This document shows positions 11,000 to 21,429 of a DNA stretch of 64,000 nucleotides, one piece after another (position 1 is the stretch's first letter; the number at the start of each line of letters is the position of its first letter). A program made the position numbers and the translations under genes. Source of the DNA: Nephrocerus scutellatus (Eukaryota > Arthropoda > Insecta > Diptera > Pipunculidae); assembly GCA_947095585.1 (NCBI GenBank), contig OX352765.1, forward strand, positions 20,173,254 to 20,237,253. The letters run 5' to 3'. The notes under the pieces were generated by a model that ran no database searches, had not been told where the DNA came from, and saw nothing but the letters and a program-made list of their open reading frames with translations.

Positions 11000-11565
11000 T
11001 AGTCTAGCATTCGGGTACATACCGACAAGCTGGAGAAGGGCAAGTCCTACAGATAATTAGCCTGAATTCTTTCGTCCTAAAGACTATCGAAAAGGTTATC
11101 GACAATTATATAGGGTCGGTAGTACTGGTAAGGGAACAACTACACTCCAGTCAACATGCGTACAGAGCAGGCAGATCTACGGTTACTGTGGAAGCTGACG
11201 GAATGTATAGAGTGGGCCCTTGCCAGTAAGGAAATCGCGCTATGCACTTTCCTAGATATCGAAGGTGCATTCGACAACGCATCCCATGAGGCGATTAGAA
11301 TTGCTCTGGAGAGAAAGAAGGTAAACAGCACAATCACTAAGTGGATGTGCGAGATGCTGCGCACAACAAAAGGATGTACACAATGAAGGGTACAGTCCCA
11401 CCTTTTGTGGAGCATCCTCGTAGATGAACTACTTCAGCGACTAGCTGATGTAGGAACTTATGCCAAAGGCAACTCGGACGATATAGTCATCGTAGCAAAA
11501 GGGAAGTTTGAAGAAGTGCTCTGTAGTTTAATTCAAAACATCACGTCATCACGAGCAGATGGTGC
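11000..11565 (+). mobile_element. R1-like LINE (family K/L), reverse transcriptase fragment
   Basis: Plus-strand frames give SLNSFVLKTIEKVIDNYI, QHAYRAGRST, then in another frame EWALASKEIALCTFLDIEGA, FDNASHEAIRIALERKK and ITKWMCEMLRTTKG. A third frame gives WSILVDELLQRLADVG and DDIVIVAKG. These are RT domains 1, 3 (FLDIEGAFDN) and 5 (DDIVI). At least two frameshifts separate them. It matches the minus-strand element at 22184-22384 closely. Confidence 0.8.
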
Positions 11566-11569
11566 CTTT

Positions 11570-11940
11570 TATACTTTTTCCCATCTAAAAGTTTTGTCAC
11601 TTCTTTTTTAATTAACCTAAAAGTAAAAGTGTATTACCTCTTTTTTTGACCACAAATTTATTTTTTTAAACTCATTGTATATTTGTTTATTTTAGATTTC
11701 TGTTTAATTCTTATAACGTAGATAAACTTATGAATTTTGAAATGTCATTGGAGTTAAATCTGAAGTTAGATGTTGCACTGAAAATTAAAACCGACTCAAA
11801 CAACCTAATGTTGCTACTTGGTCATTATTTCAGTAAACATTTCGGGTGTTATCTTTTCGTTAAGTTTCAAATGTTCAACATGTATCTACACTAAGTGACA
11901 ATAGGTAGTTTTATGTTGCATATTGTTTAGGGCTATAAAG
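11570..11940. other. No gene seen
   Basis: AT-rich unique sequence without motif. Confidence 0.5.
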
Positions 11941-11949
11941 ATTATTTAG

Positions 11950-12075
11950 TAGTGATTTTCTGTGTATCATGCGACAAAGCCTAAAAGATGCAACAGCTGC
12001 TATTATTTCACTCACGCGAAGAGTCTGGGTTCGATTCTCAGTCGGACAATTACAGTTTTTTTATATTTTTTTATT
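11950..12075 (+). mobile_element. tRNA-related SINE-like repeat (SINE-B)
   Basis: A B-box-like GGTTCGATTCTC lies at about 12030-12041, followed by AGTCGGACAATT and a T-rich 3' end. A second element at 16030-16140 has the same arrangement (GAGTTCAAGTCCCACAGTGG then CAATTTTTTTT). The A box is poorly preserved. This is distinct from SINE-A, which ends in (ATT)n. Confidence 0.45.
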
Positions 12076-12079
12076 TCAG

Positions 12080-12885
12080 TTATTCACTTCATCCTAATAT
12101 GCATTCATTTGATTTGTTTAGCAAAAAAATAAAAATAATCATTTAACCGATTTCATATCCACAATTGCTCGGAATTGTAAAATTCTACAAGGTTACCTCC
12201 TTTGCATACGTGCACCTAGATAGAACAGCATAGAACAGCCTTAAATGTTTTTTTTTTATTATTGAGGAATACATTTTCATTTGATTTAATTTTCTTACTG
12301 AATAGATTCTTTTACTTAATTAAGTTTTTAAAAAGTACAATTTTTTCTTGGATAATCTGGAGATTTTTCAAATTTAAAAGCAAACCAACATGACGGTAAC
12401 AAATTTAGTATTTTTTCTACTTTGGGAAACCTATGCACAAACCCATATGTAGGTTCTCGTATTAAACTATACACAAATACAGCAGGCAAGCGATAACGCT
12501 TCTTAAGCACACATCATCGCCTCGTTCCTAGTTATATCCACTATTTGCGACATTCGAACTAACGTCATATGCTCGTAAACCTCTTCTGTTAAACTCTCAA
12601 CCCATCACCCTTTTCTAATATACGGCATAACTTGGGCTTGTTTGCTTTCCGATGATGCTCTTGTTTAGGTTGCCTATTGTCACATTACGAGATGACCTAA
12701 GCATTTTAAATAACAGCTCAGTTAAATCAGGTCATCGTCATATTGTTCGGATTGCTAGGTAGTCCGGTTGCATCTCATGCTAAATGTAAACAGCAACATT
12801 TATTGACAATTGAATAGAGGATGGAAGGTTATAATGCACTTAAGTGACACACATATGCTAAAAACTAAAAGCATTACAATCAGAG
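12080..12885. other. No gene seen
   Basis: AT-rich sequence. No recognisable coding or repeat structure. Confidence 0.5.
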
Positions 12886-12889
12886 CTAT

Positions 12890-13612
12890 TATTTTTTTTT
12901 AATGTACTCACGCTCAAGGTGTTTGTACTCTTATAATGTTTAGCGTTGTCGTTAGGATATTGAGAAGAGGAAAAGGTGAGACATCCATGCACATGTTTAT
13001 TAAATGACTGTATAACATACAAATGCGGAAAAACAGAATCGGACTATTCATTCCACGTAATTACTGTGCGTGCAAAGAAGGAATCTCTGAACTGATCGGC
13101 GTTAAGTCGAAAAATAGAGATCTAATGGTAGATCCGCGAGCTCCAGTTGTGGCACGGGTATTGCGGTTGGGTTGGAGGATGGGCTGGATATTTCTTTTAA
13201 ACACTCCTTGTGTATTTCATTTGTATTTCAGCTCTTTATACCCTATATATAAAATATTCAAGGAAAAAGCGATTAAACAATGACAAGCAGAAAAAATTCC
13301 TACGGTGTTCAAGCGATTTGATTGTTTTCGCGATATTTACGTCACCAATAAGTTTTATCGCGCGGTTCTGAATTCTGTCTAGTAGATGCAATGTGGTCTT
13401 GGGAGCACCTGTCCAGGCAATACAGTTGCATTCAACTTTAGAGCGAATATATGCCTTGTAAATAGTGGCCAGGTCTAAAGGAGTGATGATGATGATGTAC
13501 ATCTTGTACCGTTTAAGGAAACATAAGCATTTCACAGAATTCTTAGCGATTCCAGAAGACTGCAATGGGATTTTGAAAGCGTTAAATTCAACTCGGTTGT
13601 ATTTAAATTCTT
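12890..13612 (-). mobile_element. Jockey-like LINE (family J), C-terminal part and 3' UTR
   Basis: Minus-strand translation reads AKNSVKCLCFLKRYKM, then TPLDLATIYKAYIRSKVEC, WTGAPKTTLHLLDRIQNRA, KLIGDVNIAKTIKSLEHRR and a decayed tail. This corresponds to the region after the RT palm in family J. The lower end (12890-13100) is a 3' UTR also present at 44370-44575. It is 5' truncated and contains a GATGATGAT expansion near 13485. Confidence 0.8.
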
Positions 13613-13614
13613 AA

Positions 13615-16025
13615 GGGCCAACTATAATGGTCTGCAGTAGTTAGCTTATTCTAAAGACAAAATCGAACGAAAAGCTTAGCTAATTTCTCTCATTCTTTAA
13701 TTTACCCATAATGAGCTTTAGCATTTGCATTTCACACAATTTCACTGTTGTCAAATTTTCGCACCGAAGACCGAATGTCTCACTTCACTAACACCTTGCT
13801 TAATACCATGTAAGTTAACGAACATTTGACAAAACCAACCAAAATCACTTTATGGTCACAGCATACAAACTGCATGGAATGAATCGTTCACATCCAACTC
13901 AAGTCCATTACAGTTGGCCCTTTATGCGTCAACTATGATGGATTTAAGTGGACTTTAGCTCATGGAAAAATCAAAAGAAAGGCTCAGCTTAGTGCTCTTT
14001 TTTACCCTAAGTTTTACCTATTTGTATGTAACTTGGGCAACCAAATTGCTTGTTTTGAAGTGCCATTAGTGTTTGCTTTCAGCGCAAGTTAGGGGCTTTC
14101 TCTTCCTTTCATGAAACTTTTGCAGACAAAAATTCGCTTTAAATTCCTTGCACTACACAATTAAATATTCTTTCTGGAAACGCTCGCTTTTTAAGCTGCA
14201 GAACTCTATGCGGTTTTGTAATAGCGTACCTCGTGTATTATTGCGTAAGATATGCGATTAAGTGATTAAAGTCCCATATTTTCAAGAATACGCCTGGTAT
14301 TATGCAATAAAAATAAAAATAACATTGGCTTGAATGGTTTAATGTGTGAAGCGAACTAGAAAATGATGGCAGCTGTTATGCAATAAAATAGTAACTGATA
14401 TGACTGTAGCTTAAGCGTCACTCAAATCAACAACTTCGAATTGTTTGCGAATTGAGACTTGTTTTTGTTTTATAATATTCATTTTAGTGGCTTATTTGTA
14501 TAAAAATCGCAATTAAATTACTCAAAGGACGGACATTGTGTGACACCCTTTGTGAAAGAAAGCCCAACTGTATATGCCATATGCAGTGAAAAAATACAAA
14601 AATCAGTTTTTTTAGGTGTGAGCTGCGAATCCACTCACTGTAGCATAAATAAATAAACCCATTTATTTATGAAACGCGCCAACATTTTTGGTAATGAAAA
14701 GAGGCGAGAAACTTAAGTTGAAAAGCAGATTTTGCTCTATAGAATTACTATCAAATACCCACCAACATATTTAATTTTCGTCTTTCTTAAATATTGAGGG
14801 GGAGGGGGGGTCTGTGTTCTGGTTCTGTGATCAGATCTAGCAAAACAGTACTTGCTATAAGAGATGCCCCAACATCCAAAAACAAAACCAACCAAACAAA
14901 ATCTAGCACAGAAGCAGACACACCATAAAAGTCCATCATATAATTTGGAATATAGGAAGAATGTGGAAATAAACAATAAGTACAATAATATACAAAAAAT
15001 TAATCGAAAAATGCATTATTAAAAAAATTGTAAACACCACTCAGAAATCGTTTTATCCTGAAAACCGAGCGATCATCGAAAACCATTCGTCCAGACGAGC
15101 AAAACTCTTCGGACAAAGGTCAAACCTCACGCTACAGATAAAACGATATACCTCCTCATCGTGGGTGGAATTCCTTTCATATTGCTATGGAAGTAAATAA
15201 AGACTGACTACAGAAATGATCCTGTGAAGTATAGTCTTAATTTTAACACAGAACCAGCGCTGGTATTAGTGTATAGATGTTTTAAAACTCGTTGGGAATC
15301 ATAAGAAACATAAACTTATTATCATCAATTATTGTGTTTGGTCTATCACATAATTATTCCCAACCTGAACGCTGAGGTGACGTGAATATGAACTGACTCA
15401 TACCGCTGCTTATGTTTAAAATGCCTACAGTGGCATAGCATAGTTGTTGTGTGAATGAATGTTCTGCTACTAATCTAGTTTTTTTACGCGATGTAGGTAT
15501 TCTAACATTCTACACATAGAACAAAATCTGGATTTTGTTGAGGCGGCCTGCCATTTGGTAAACAATACAAATAAAACTTCGTGTGTTAAACTGAAAAACA
15601 CTGTACAGGGCAGGTAATTTTTAAAAATTGATATGAATAACGCAGAAGTAATCGATTTCGATATTTAACAAACACAACATATCCGTTTAATGTTAACGAG
15701 CAATATGAAGATGAATGGTACAGTGTTTGTTTTCTAGTATTAGAAGGTATCGCCATGGGGAAGCGTTGGCTATACCCTGCCCAAACGAACACTTTTTTGA
15801 AGAAAAATAAAATAAAATAAAAATGCTATTCTTGCTACGCTGTATCAACAATGCGATAGGATAGGATGGTGTATGTCGTTCGTTCTGAATAAAATAATAT
15901 AATTGTGAATAAAATTATTATCAATTTTTTAAGATCGAATCCATTGATTGATTTCGATCGAATGTGGCAGAACTAGAATCAGCCAATAAATTACTATGTA
16001 TATGTAAATATTTTTAGTCTATTCC
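13615..16025. other. Quiet unique DNA
   Basis: About 2.4 kb without recognisable gene or repeat. A G-rich run GGGGGAGGGGGGG is at about 14796-14812. Open frames at 14737-14985 and 15586-15792 (minus) have no motif. Confidence 0.5.
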
Positions 16026-16029
16026 GCAC

Positions 16030-16140
16030 AATGGCCTGTGTAGCGCTGTGAGTGCGAACTTTTTTATGGCTGACAAGCGGGACGATATCGTTCTGAGTTC
16101 AAGTCCCACAGTGGGCAATTTTTTTTTTATTAATACATTT
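16030..16140 (+). mobile_element. SINE-B, second copy
   Basis: The sequence has a GTAGCGCTGTGAGTG region, a B-box-like GAGTTCAAGTCCC, then CAGTGGGCAATTTTTTTT. It resembles the block at 11950-12075 around the B box and tail. Confidence 0.45.
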
Positions 16141-16272
16141 ATTTTTTTTATTTAAAACTAGCTGAAATACTCAGCGCTGCCTGGCTGCCGCCCGCACCAC
16201 ACTACCCTCCCCCCAACTGACCGCCGAGACCCTTCAAGACCCACTTTGAGATACCCCCTCTTACCACACATA

Positions 16273-17445
16273 AAGGGTGATCAGATTGGAGGTACTTTTT
16301 CATTTCATTTGTTGAGGCTTTCTTTTGTTTACATGGTGTTATAAAGTTAACTTTTTTTGTACTTAACTATGAACAAAGTTGATAATTGCTGACCTAGAAT
16401 TAGTCTAGCTTATACATGAGTGTACAGTATTATAAGGTTTAATGGCTTATTTACAGGTAATAGATAGCTTAAAATTAGTTGGGCCGATATATATATATAA
16501 GTATTGCTCAGAGGCACTTTACGTATAGGAGGTACTTTTTCCAATAGGATTTTTTGACATGTCACGCATTACTATGTACTGTCAAACTAAATACATAATT
16601 TTATTCAGTATTCATTGACATTTCATCATGGAAAGACTAACGCCTCAACAACGTTTACAAATCGTACAATTGTATTACGAAAATCGACGCTCTGGAAAAG
16701 CGTTCATCGCGCGCCCAGGCCAACTTATGGTGTACATAATCAAGCCCATTTTTGGCTTAATGGCTTCGTCAGTAAGCAAAATTGCCATATTTGTGGTGAA
16801 GAGCAAACCAAAGCAATTCACGCACTTCCATTACATCCATTGAAAACTACCGTTTGGTGCGGTCTATGGGCTGGAGGAATCATCGGTCCATATTTTTTCA
16901 AAGACGAGGCTGGCGCCAATGTAACAGTGAATGGCGAACGTTATCGCGCCATGATAAACGACTTTTTGATGCCGGAAATTGAAGCCCGTAATCTCCACGA
17001 CATTTGGTTCCAACAAGACTGCGCTACATCCCATACAGCCCGTAACACAATGAATTTACTGCGTCCTCGTTTCGGTGAGCAATTGATCTCTCATTTCGGA
17101 CCGGTGGATTGGCCACCAAGATCGTGTGATATCACACCTTTGGACTTTTTTTTGTGGGGGTATGGGGGTATTGGATAAACCAGCTATGATTGAGGCATTG
17201 GAAGCCAACATTACTCAAGTTATTCGCGAGATACCGACCGAAGTCCTTAAGCGAGTCATTCAAAATTCGTGTTTAAGGATGACCGCATTGCGGCGCAGTT
17301 GCGGCCAATATTTGAAAGGGATTATCTTCAAAAAATAAATGTCATGAATGGTTCTAAACAAAAATAATAAAGATTGCCCAATCAATTTGAAGTTTTGTTA
17401 TTTTATTTCAATTTAAAATCCTATACCTCTAAATTATTCACCCTT
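16273..17445 (+). mobile_element. Mariner element with internally deleted transposase
   Basis: The element is bounded by TA dinucleotides and inverted ends (AAGGGTGATC... left, ...TTCACCCTT right). The ORF starts at 16628 with MERLTPQQRLQIVQLYYENR, shifts frame near 16690 (PTYGVHN), then jumps directly to AHFWLNGFVSKQNC. The block between, normally over 100 residues with the helix-turn-helix and the first catalytic Asp (SDEAHF), is missing. The second Asp (WFQQDCATSH) and third Asp (TPLDFFLWGY) remain. A second frameshift occurs at the T/G runs near 17150, and the tail ends IPTEVLKRV...GIIFKK at 17336. It cannot encode active transposase, but it could be a substrate in trans. Confidence 0.9.
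16302..16541. mobile_element. 240-bp insertion inside the mariner 5' UTR
   Basis: GGAGGTACTTTTTC occurs at 16288-16301 and again at 16528-16541. Removing one copy plus the intervening DNA restores a mariner end whose order matches the inverted 3' end. The simplest reading is a later insertion with a 14-bp target-site duplication. The insert has no recognisable tail or inverted repeats. A local duplication cannot be excluded. Confidence 0.6.
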
Positions 17446-17496
17446 TATAACAGCACTATTATTATTGTTATGTTTATGTTTATTTTTATTTTAGTT

Positions 17497-18215
17497 TTAA
17501 TAAAGGGTATAGCCCACCTTAGCTCCAAAACATGGCTTTGAACGGTTCAATCGCTTCTTCAGGCGATAAAAATAGTTGTCCACGCATCTTATCTTTGATT
17601 GATTGAATTGATTGAACAGAAAGAAGTCATTGGGTGCCATGTCGGGGCGGATGACCCATCAATTCGATCGTTTGAGTGGTCAAATACTCGCTTGTTTGAT
17701 GTGATGTGTGTCAGCCCGCATTATCGTGATGCAAATTGATTTGCCGTTTTGGGTTGCTTTCTCTCAAATTGTTGAAAACCTCAGGCAAACAAATGGTCGT
17801 ATACCAAGCTGAATTGACTGTTTTTTTGATTTTCAAGAGCCACAGTAGCCACTTGACCGATTTTCGTGAAAAAACACGTCCATTTGCTTCCCAACGCTCC
17901 GAGCTCGCACAACTTTTGTTGGATTTTCTTCGAATTGGAAGACCCAAACAGTCGATTGCCCTTTTATTTCCGGCTCATACGCAAATATCCATGACTCGTC
18001 ACATGTCACGATCTTGTATACGTTTTTGGAACCTTTTTTTGTGCATCTGTCAAAAAATGTGGAATCCAACATACACATAGCTTCCGGACCTTTAAACGTT
18101 CATCTAAGATCGTATATACGCTGGGTTACTAATGCGCAGGCATGCCTCGATTTCCCGATAACGTTCCTCTTCAATCAGTTTTCTCACAGAATCGATGTTT
18201 TCTGGCACAACAGCT
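17497..18215 (-). mobile_element. Irritans-type mariner transposase pseudogene
   Basis: Minus-strand translation runs from a degenerate N-terminal region (KLIEEERYREIEA-like) through VYKIVTCDESWIFAYEPE (first catalytic Asp), STVWVFQFEENPTKVVRARS, a frameshift, VNSAWYTTICLPEVF, INLHHDNAG (second Asp) and a degraded PDMAPNDFF (third Asp). The catalytic triad positions are all traceable, but the ORF is broken by shifts near 17865 and 17715. It is separated by only ~50 bp from the unrelated mariner on its left and points the other way. Confidence 0.85.
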
Positions 18216-18239
18216 ATTTTTGATATAGTGATATAGTGG

Positions 18240-18645
18240 TCCTATTTTTTAGACGTCTTATAAGAATATCGAGACATGAACGAGCGAAGAGTATAACCAG
18301 CTCGTCAAGTCCTTTGCGGTCGGAAGACTTTCACTAAAACTTTGGCCTCCTAAGCCTATCAAAGTGGATCACAGAGATATGTTGGGAGATTTTGGAGCAA
18401 CGAAGAATCATGGGGGAAATGACAAGTCAAATTGGCCAATGATCAATTAGAAAATGAAAAGACATATTGATGGAAGAGAACCCGCTAAGCTCCTCTGAAA
18501 GATTTTCGAACTACTCCGGCCTAAAAAAAACAATTTTTGGCAATTATGTGTTTTAAGGATTTTGACTATATTCAGAAATGAGTTTTTTCCTTTTAAAAGG
18601 CGTTTTTTGAACATTATGGACACACTGTAAAGTAAAGGGTGCGTC
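18240..18645. other. No gene seen
   Basis: Unique sequence with chance open frames only. Confidence 0.45.
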
Positions 18646-18649
18646 TCTT

Positions 18650-19185
18650 CCAAACAAGATTGCAGTTTTTGAGGTCTGCTCAATAGGGGCTTTCAGTGTC
18701 CGAAAGCCCTAACCGCGTAAAACCTATAATGCACTTTGCTTTATAACACATGTTTTTGTATGGGAAAAACTCAATCATATGATATTTTACTCAAATATAT
18801 GAAAAAGGTAATTATCACCTTACAGTTGATACCAATATTTAGGCCCGCCCACTTTTGCACACGCCCCCTGCTGAACTTTAATGTGAAAGTCATTTTTTGG
18901 CTCTAACTCTGTCGACGGGGGTTGAATTGGACCAAATTGTTTATAGGACGTAAGGTATTTTTATTGCCTTTTATATGATATCAATTAACCCCCTAACATC
19001 CATCAAACCACTATGAAAAATTCATTTTTTAAATAAGTGCTTAAAACTTTAACACCCCCTCTCTCCTTGAGGGGAATTTCCGAGAAACAATATTGCTGTT
19101 TTCAAGATCTGCTCAATAAAGGCCTTTCAGAGGGGGGAGGGGGTCCGAAAGCCGTAACTCTATGCTCCTTAAAACGCACTTTAGC
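18650..19185. repeat. Pair of diverged direct repeats around an AT-rich spacer
   Basis: About 80-100 bp at 18650-18735 (TTTGAGGTCTGCTCAATAGG, GCTTTCAGTGTCCGAAAGCC, then a CACTTT block) recurs at 19095-19185 (TTCAAGATCTGCTCAATAAA, GGCCTTTCAGAGGG, GTCCGAAAGCCGTAA, CGCACTTTAGCCC). The spacer contains two C-rich patches. Origin unknown. Confidence 0.6.
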
Positions 19186-19222
19186 CCAATTTTTTTTTTT
19201 GGCTTTTTTTCTAAAAAATAAA

Positions 19223-19230
19223 ATTTTATT
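19223..19230 (-). promoter_or_regulatory. Poly(A) signal of the 19313-19870 gene
   Basis: AATAAA on the minus strand lies about 85 bp downstream of the stop codon of the spliced gene, followed by a T-rich stretch. It is correctly placed to end a short 3' UTR. Confidence 0.55.
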
Positions 19231-19312
19231 CTAATTGATTTCGTTAATACTTGTAATATTCTTATTTTGTATAAAATAAGTTGTTCATTTAAAACGAATA
19301 AATTTTTTGTTG

Positions 19313-19870
19313 TCATTTTTTGTTGTTTACCGAAAACTGCCCATAAACTGTCCCACTCCTTGTCATCCGGAAAACGTAGGGATTCGGCTCGGTTGCAGAT
19401 ATTTCGCCGACATAATTTCGCACAGTGTTCAAAACATTTCGGAAGATTTCTTGCTCCCGGAGGACAACTCCAGGCCGTCGCTTTTGTGGAACTCTGTAAA
19501 GAAAAAATGAAATTGTTGCCTGTCAATCTATTTAAATATAAAACCAAACCTTTCGTCGTTACTCCTTCGACGTGCCAGTCTGTGCAGCTGGTATTCATTT
19601 CGGAGCTTAAATTCATAGACAAAATAAATGATGCTCAGTGCGATAAAAATTCCAGCCAAAAGATAAACAACGAGGCTTCCCGTTGTTAAAAAACTGCAAA
19701 AAATGGAAAGATAGGAGTGCATTAGGCAGTGGTGCCTGTTGTTTGCTTAAATAACTCACTTACCTCTTAAGCCATTCATTGTTTTTATCTATGAATTCGA
19801 AAAAGATGTCCATTTTACTTGGCGGTTTCTTTTCGTCACTGGCCTTCCAAAAGAAAAAGAAATTCTTCAT
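19313..19870 (-). CDS. Intact three-exon gene for a 143-residue single-pass membrane protein (unknown family)
   Basis: Exon 1 is 19870-19764 (ATG opening MKNFFFFWKASDEKKPPSK), exon 2 is 19693-19550 and exon 3 is 19493-19313, ending in TGA. Intron 1 (70 bp) begins GTAAGTGAG and ends TTTTTTGCAG. Intron 2 (56 bp) begins GTTTGG and ends TTCTTTACAG. Both introns have phase 2, and the joined frame has no internal stop. The protein has a charged N-terminus, one hydrophobic helix at about residues 42-62 (LVVYLLAGIFIALSIIYFVY) followed at once by positive residues (KLRNEYQLHRLARRR), then a basic linker KRRPG and a soluble tail of ~55 residues ending TRSGTVYGQFSVNNKK. The positive residues after the helix suggest the C-terminus faces the cytosol. 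I do not recognise the family and assign no function. It is the only undamaged ORF in a field of broken transposons, which argues for selection. Confidence 0.85.
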
Positions 19871-20159
19871 GCTTTGTTCCAAAATGTAATGAAATTTGTG
19901 TTTTAAAAAAAGAAATTGTAAATTTTCCTATTCAGAATTTGTTTACAAAATAATTTGTTGCAGAAATTTTGTTTTTACTCTGAACGATGTATGAAAGTTT
20001 TTTTTTTGAAAATGATAATTGGCAACAAGGCAACTTAGAAAAAGTACAATGCTTAATGTTCAATGAGTGTTGCAATTTTTGACGAACCAATCAGCTTACT
20101 AGTTAGCTAGTTAGCAAATGCGAATATACCTGGTGCCAAGTCTTTCAGACCCGACCGTG

Positions 20160-20261
20160 TATAAATAAGAGCGGAGCATTGATATTAGTAGGCAGTCCTA
20201 GCTTCGCATACCTTCTTATTTCTCTACTCAGTCATTGTGTGCAAAAACACAGGATGAGATC
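20160..20261 (+). promoter_or_regulatory. Core-promoter-like block (TATA, initiator, DPE)
   Basis: TATAAATA at 20160-20167 is followed ~34 bp on by GCAGTCC. A further initiator TCAGTC has its A at 20230, and AGATC, a match to the DPE consensus RGWYV, falls exactly at +28 (20257-20261). It points away from the membrane-protein gene. It could drive a divergent transcript or belong to a solo LTR. The near-identical AATGAGTGTTG (20063-20073) and AATAAGTGTTG (20355-20365) might be flanking duplications of such an insert. Confidence 0.4.
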
Positions 20262-20587
20262 GTAACTGCTGCAGTAATCATGGGGTCTATCAGACTTGTA
20301 GCCGTAAAGTTAACTTTTCAATCAACTCAATTTTATTAAATTTTTTATAACATTAATAAGTGTTGTTTTATATAAATTTATGTTACTGATTTGCGTATAT
20401 ACTAAGTTTATTATTTTTTTTTATACTTCATCCAAATTCTCTGTCTGTCGGATCGTTGCTCCGCATTTGTTTAGAAGGTGCCACGGGGTTTCTTTCGCCT
20501 GCAAAGCCTGCAGCTGTCATGCTCTTTTAATTTTAATTTATTTAATTTCTTACATTATTTCTACTCCCAATATCCCAGTCCCAATAT

Positions 20588-20884
20588 CGAGCGAGACCTC
20601 TTTGAGTCATAGTTCCCCATAATTTCATTTGATTGTTGTAGGCCTGGGATATTTTTCCATCTTACGGAAGGAGCTGCCTTACCTATCGAGCGAGATCTCT
20701 TTGGGTCATAGTTTCCCATCATTCCCTTTGATTGTTGTAGAGCTGCGATATTTTCCCATCTTACGGAAGGAGCTGCCTTACCTATCGAGCGAGACCTCTT
20801 TGGGTCATAGTTCCCCATAATTTCCTTTGATTGTTGTAGGCCTGGGATATTTCCCATCTTACGGAAGCAGCTGCCTTACATATT
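20588..20884 (-). repeat. 99-bp tandem triplication within the LINE C-terminal linker
   Basis: CGAGCGAGA(C/T)CTCTTTG starts at 20588, 20687 and 20786, an exact 99-bp (33-codon) period. Each unit encodes, on the minus strand, SVRWENIAALQQSK, MMGNYDPKRSRS and IGKAAP-like residues. The three units keep one open frame and are nearly identical, so the expansion is much younger than the decay of the host LINE. Related LINEs normally have one such linker between RNase H and the knuckle. Confidence 0.85.
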
Positions 20885-21429
20885 TTGCGTATCGCATCCC
20901 GCATTATACGTTACCCTATACACAGAATGGTTCTGGCCCTACAAGTCTCTCCCCTTTTGTTAGCGAGCCTATCCGCTGTTTCATTGCCAGAACAAACGCA
21001 CCTTGTGTTCTTCGTACAGTCTGTTTAGCTTCGTCCTGTATCAGTCTTGGCGTAATGTGAAATGCATCTAGGGCTTTAAGTGCAGCTTGGCTGTCTGTCG
21101 TGATAGCTATATCCTGCCTCACATAGTTCCTTTCCAGATTAAAGTGAGCACATCTTTCGATGGCATGTACTTCTGCTTGGAATATGCTCGGGTACTGCCC
21201 CATTGCTTCATAGAACTTAGTTCTTGGCCCATAAACTCCTGCATCCGTGCCTTTTGCTTTCTTTGAAACATCCGTATACCACTTGATGCCTTGCGGGTAT
21301 ATCTGGTATTCAGTTTTAAATCTAAAATCCTTCTTGATGGTGTTCATTTTGACTTCAAAGTTTTTCTTAAATTCAAGCTTTTGCGCCCTTTTATCACACG
21401 GCATACTGGCTAACGGAATCTGTTTGGCT

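Noticed and set aside
20561..20857. Independent 98-residue repetitive protein
   Set aside because: The frame is the tandemly tripled linker of the R1-like LINE, flanked by its RNase H and zinc-knuckle parts.
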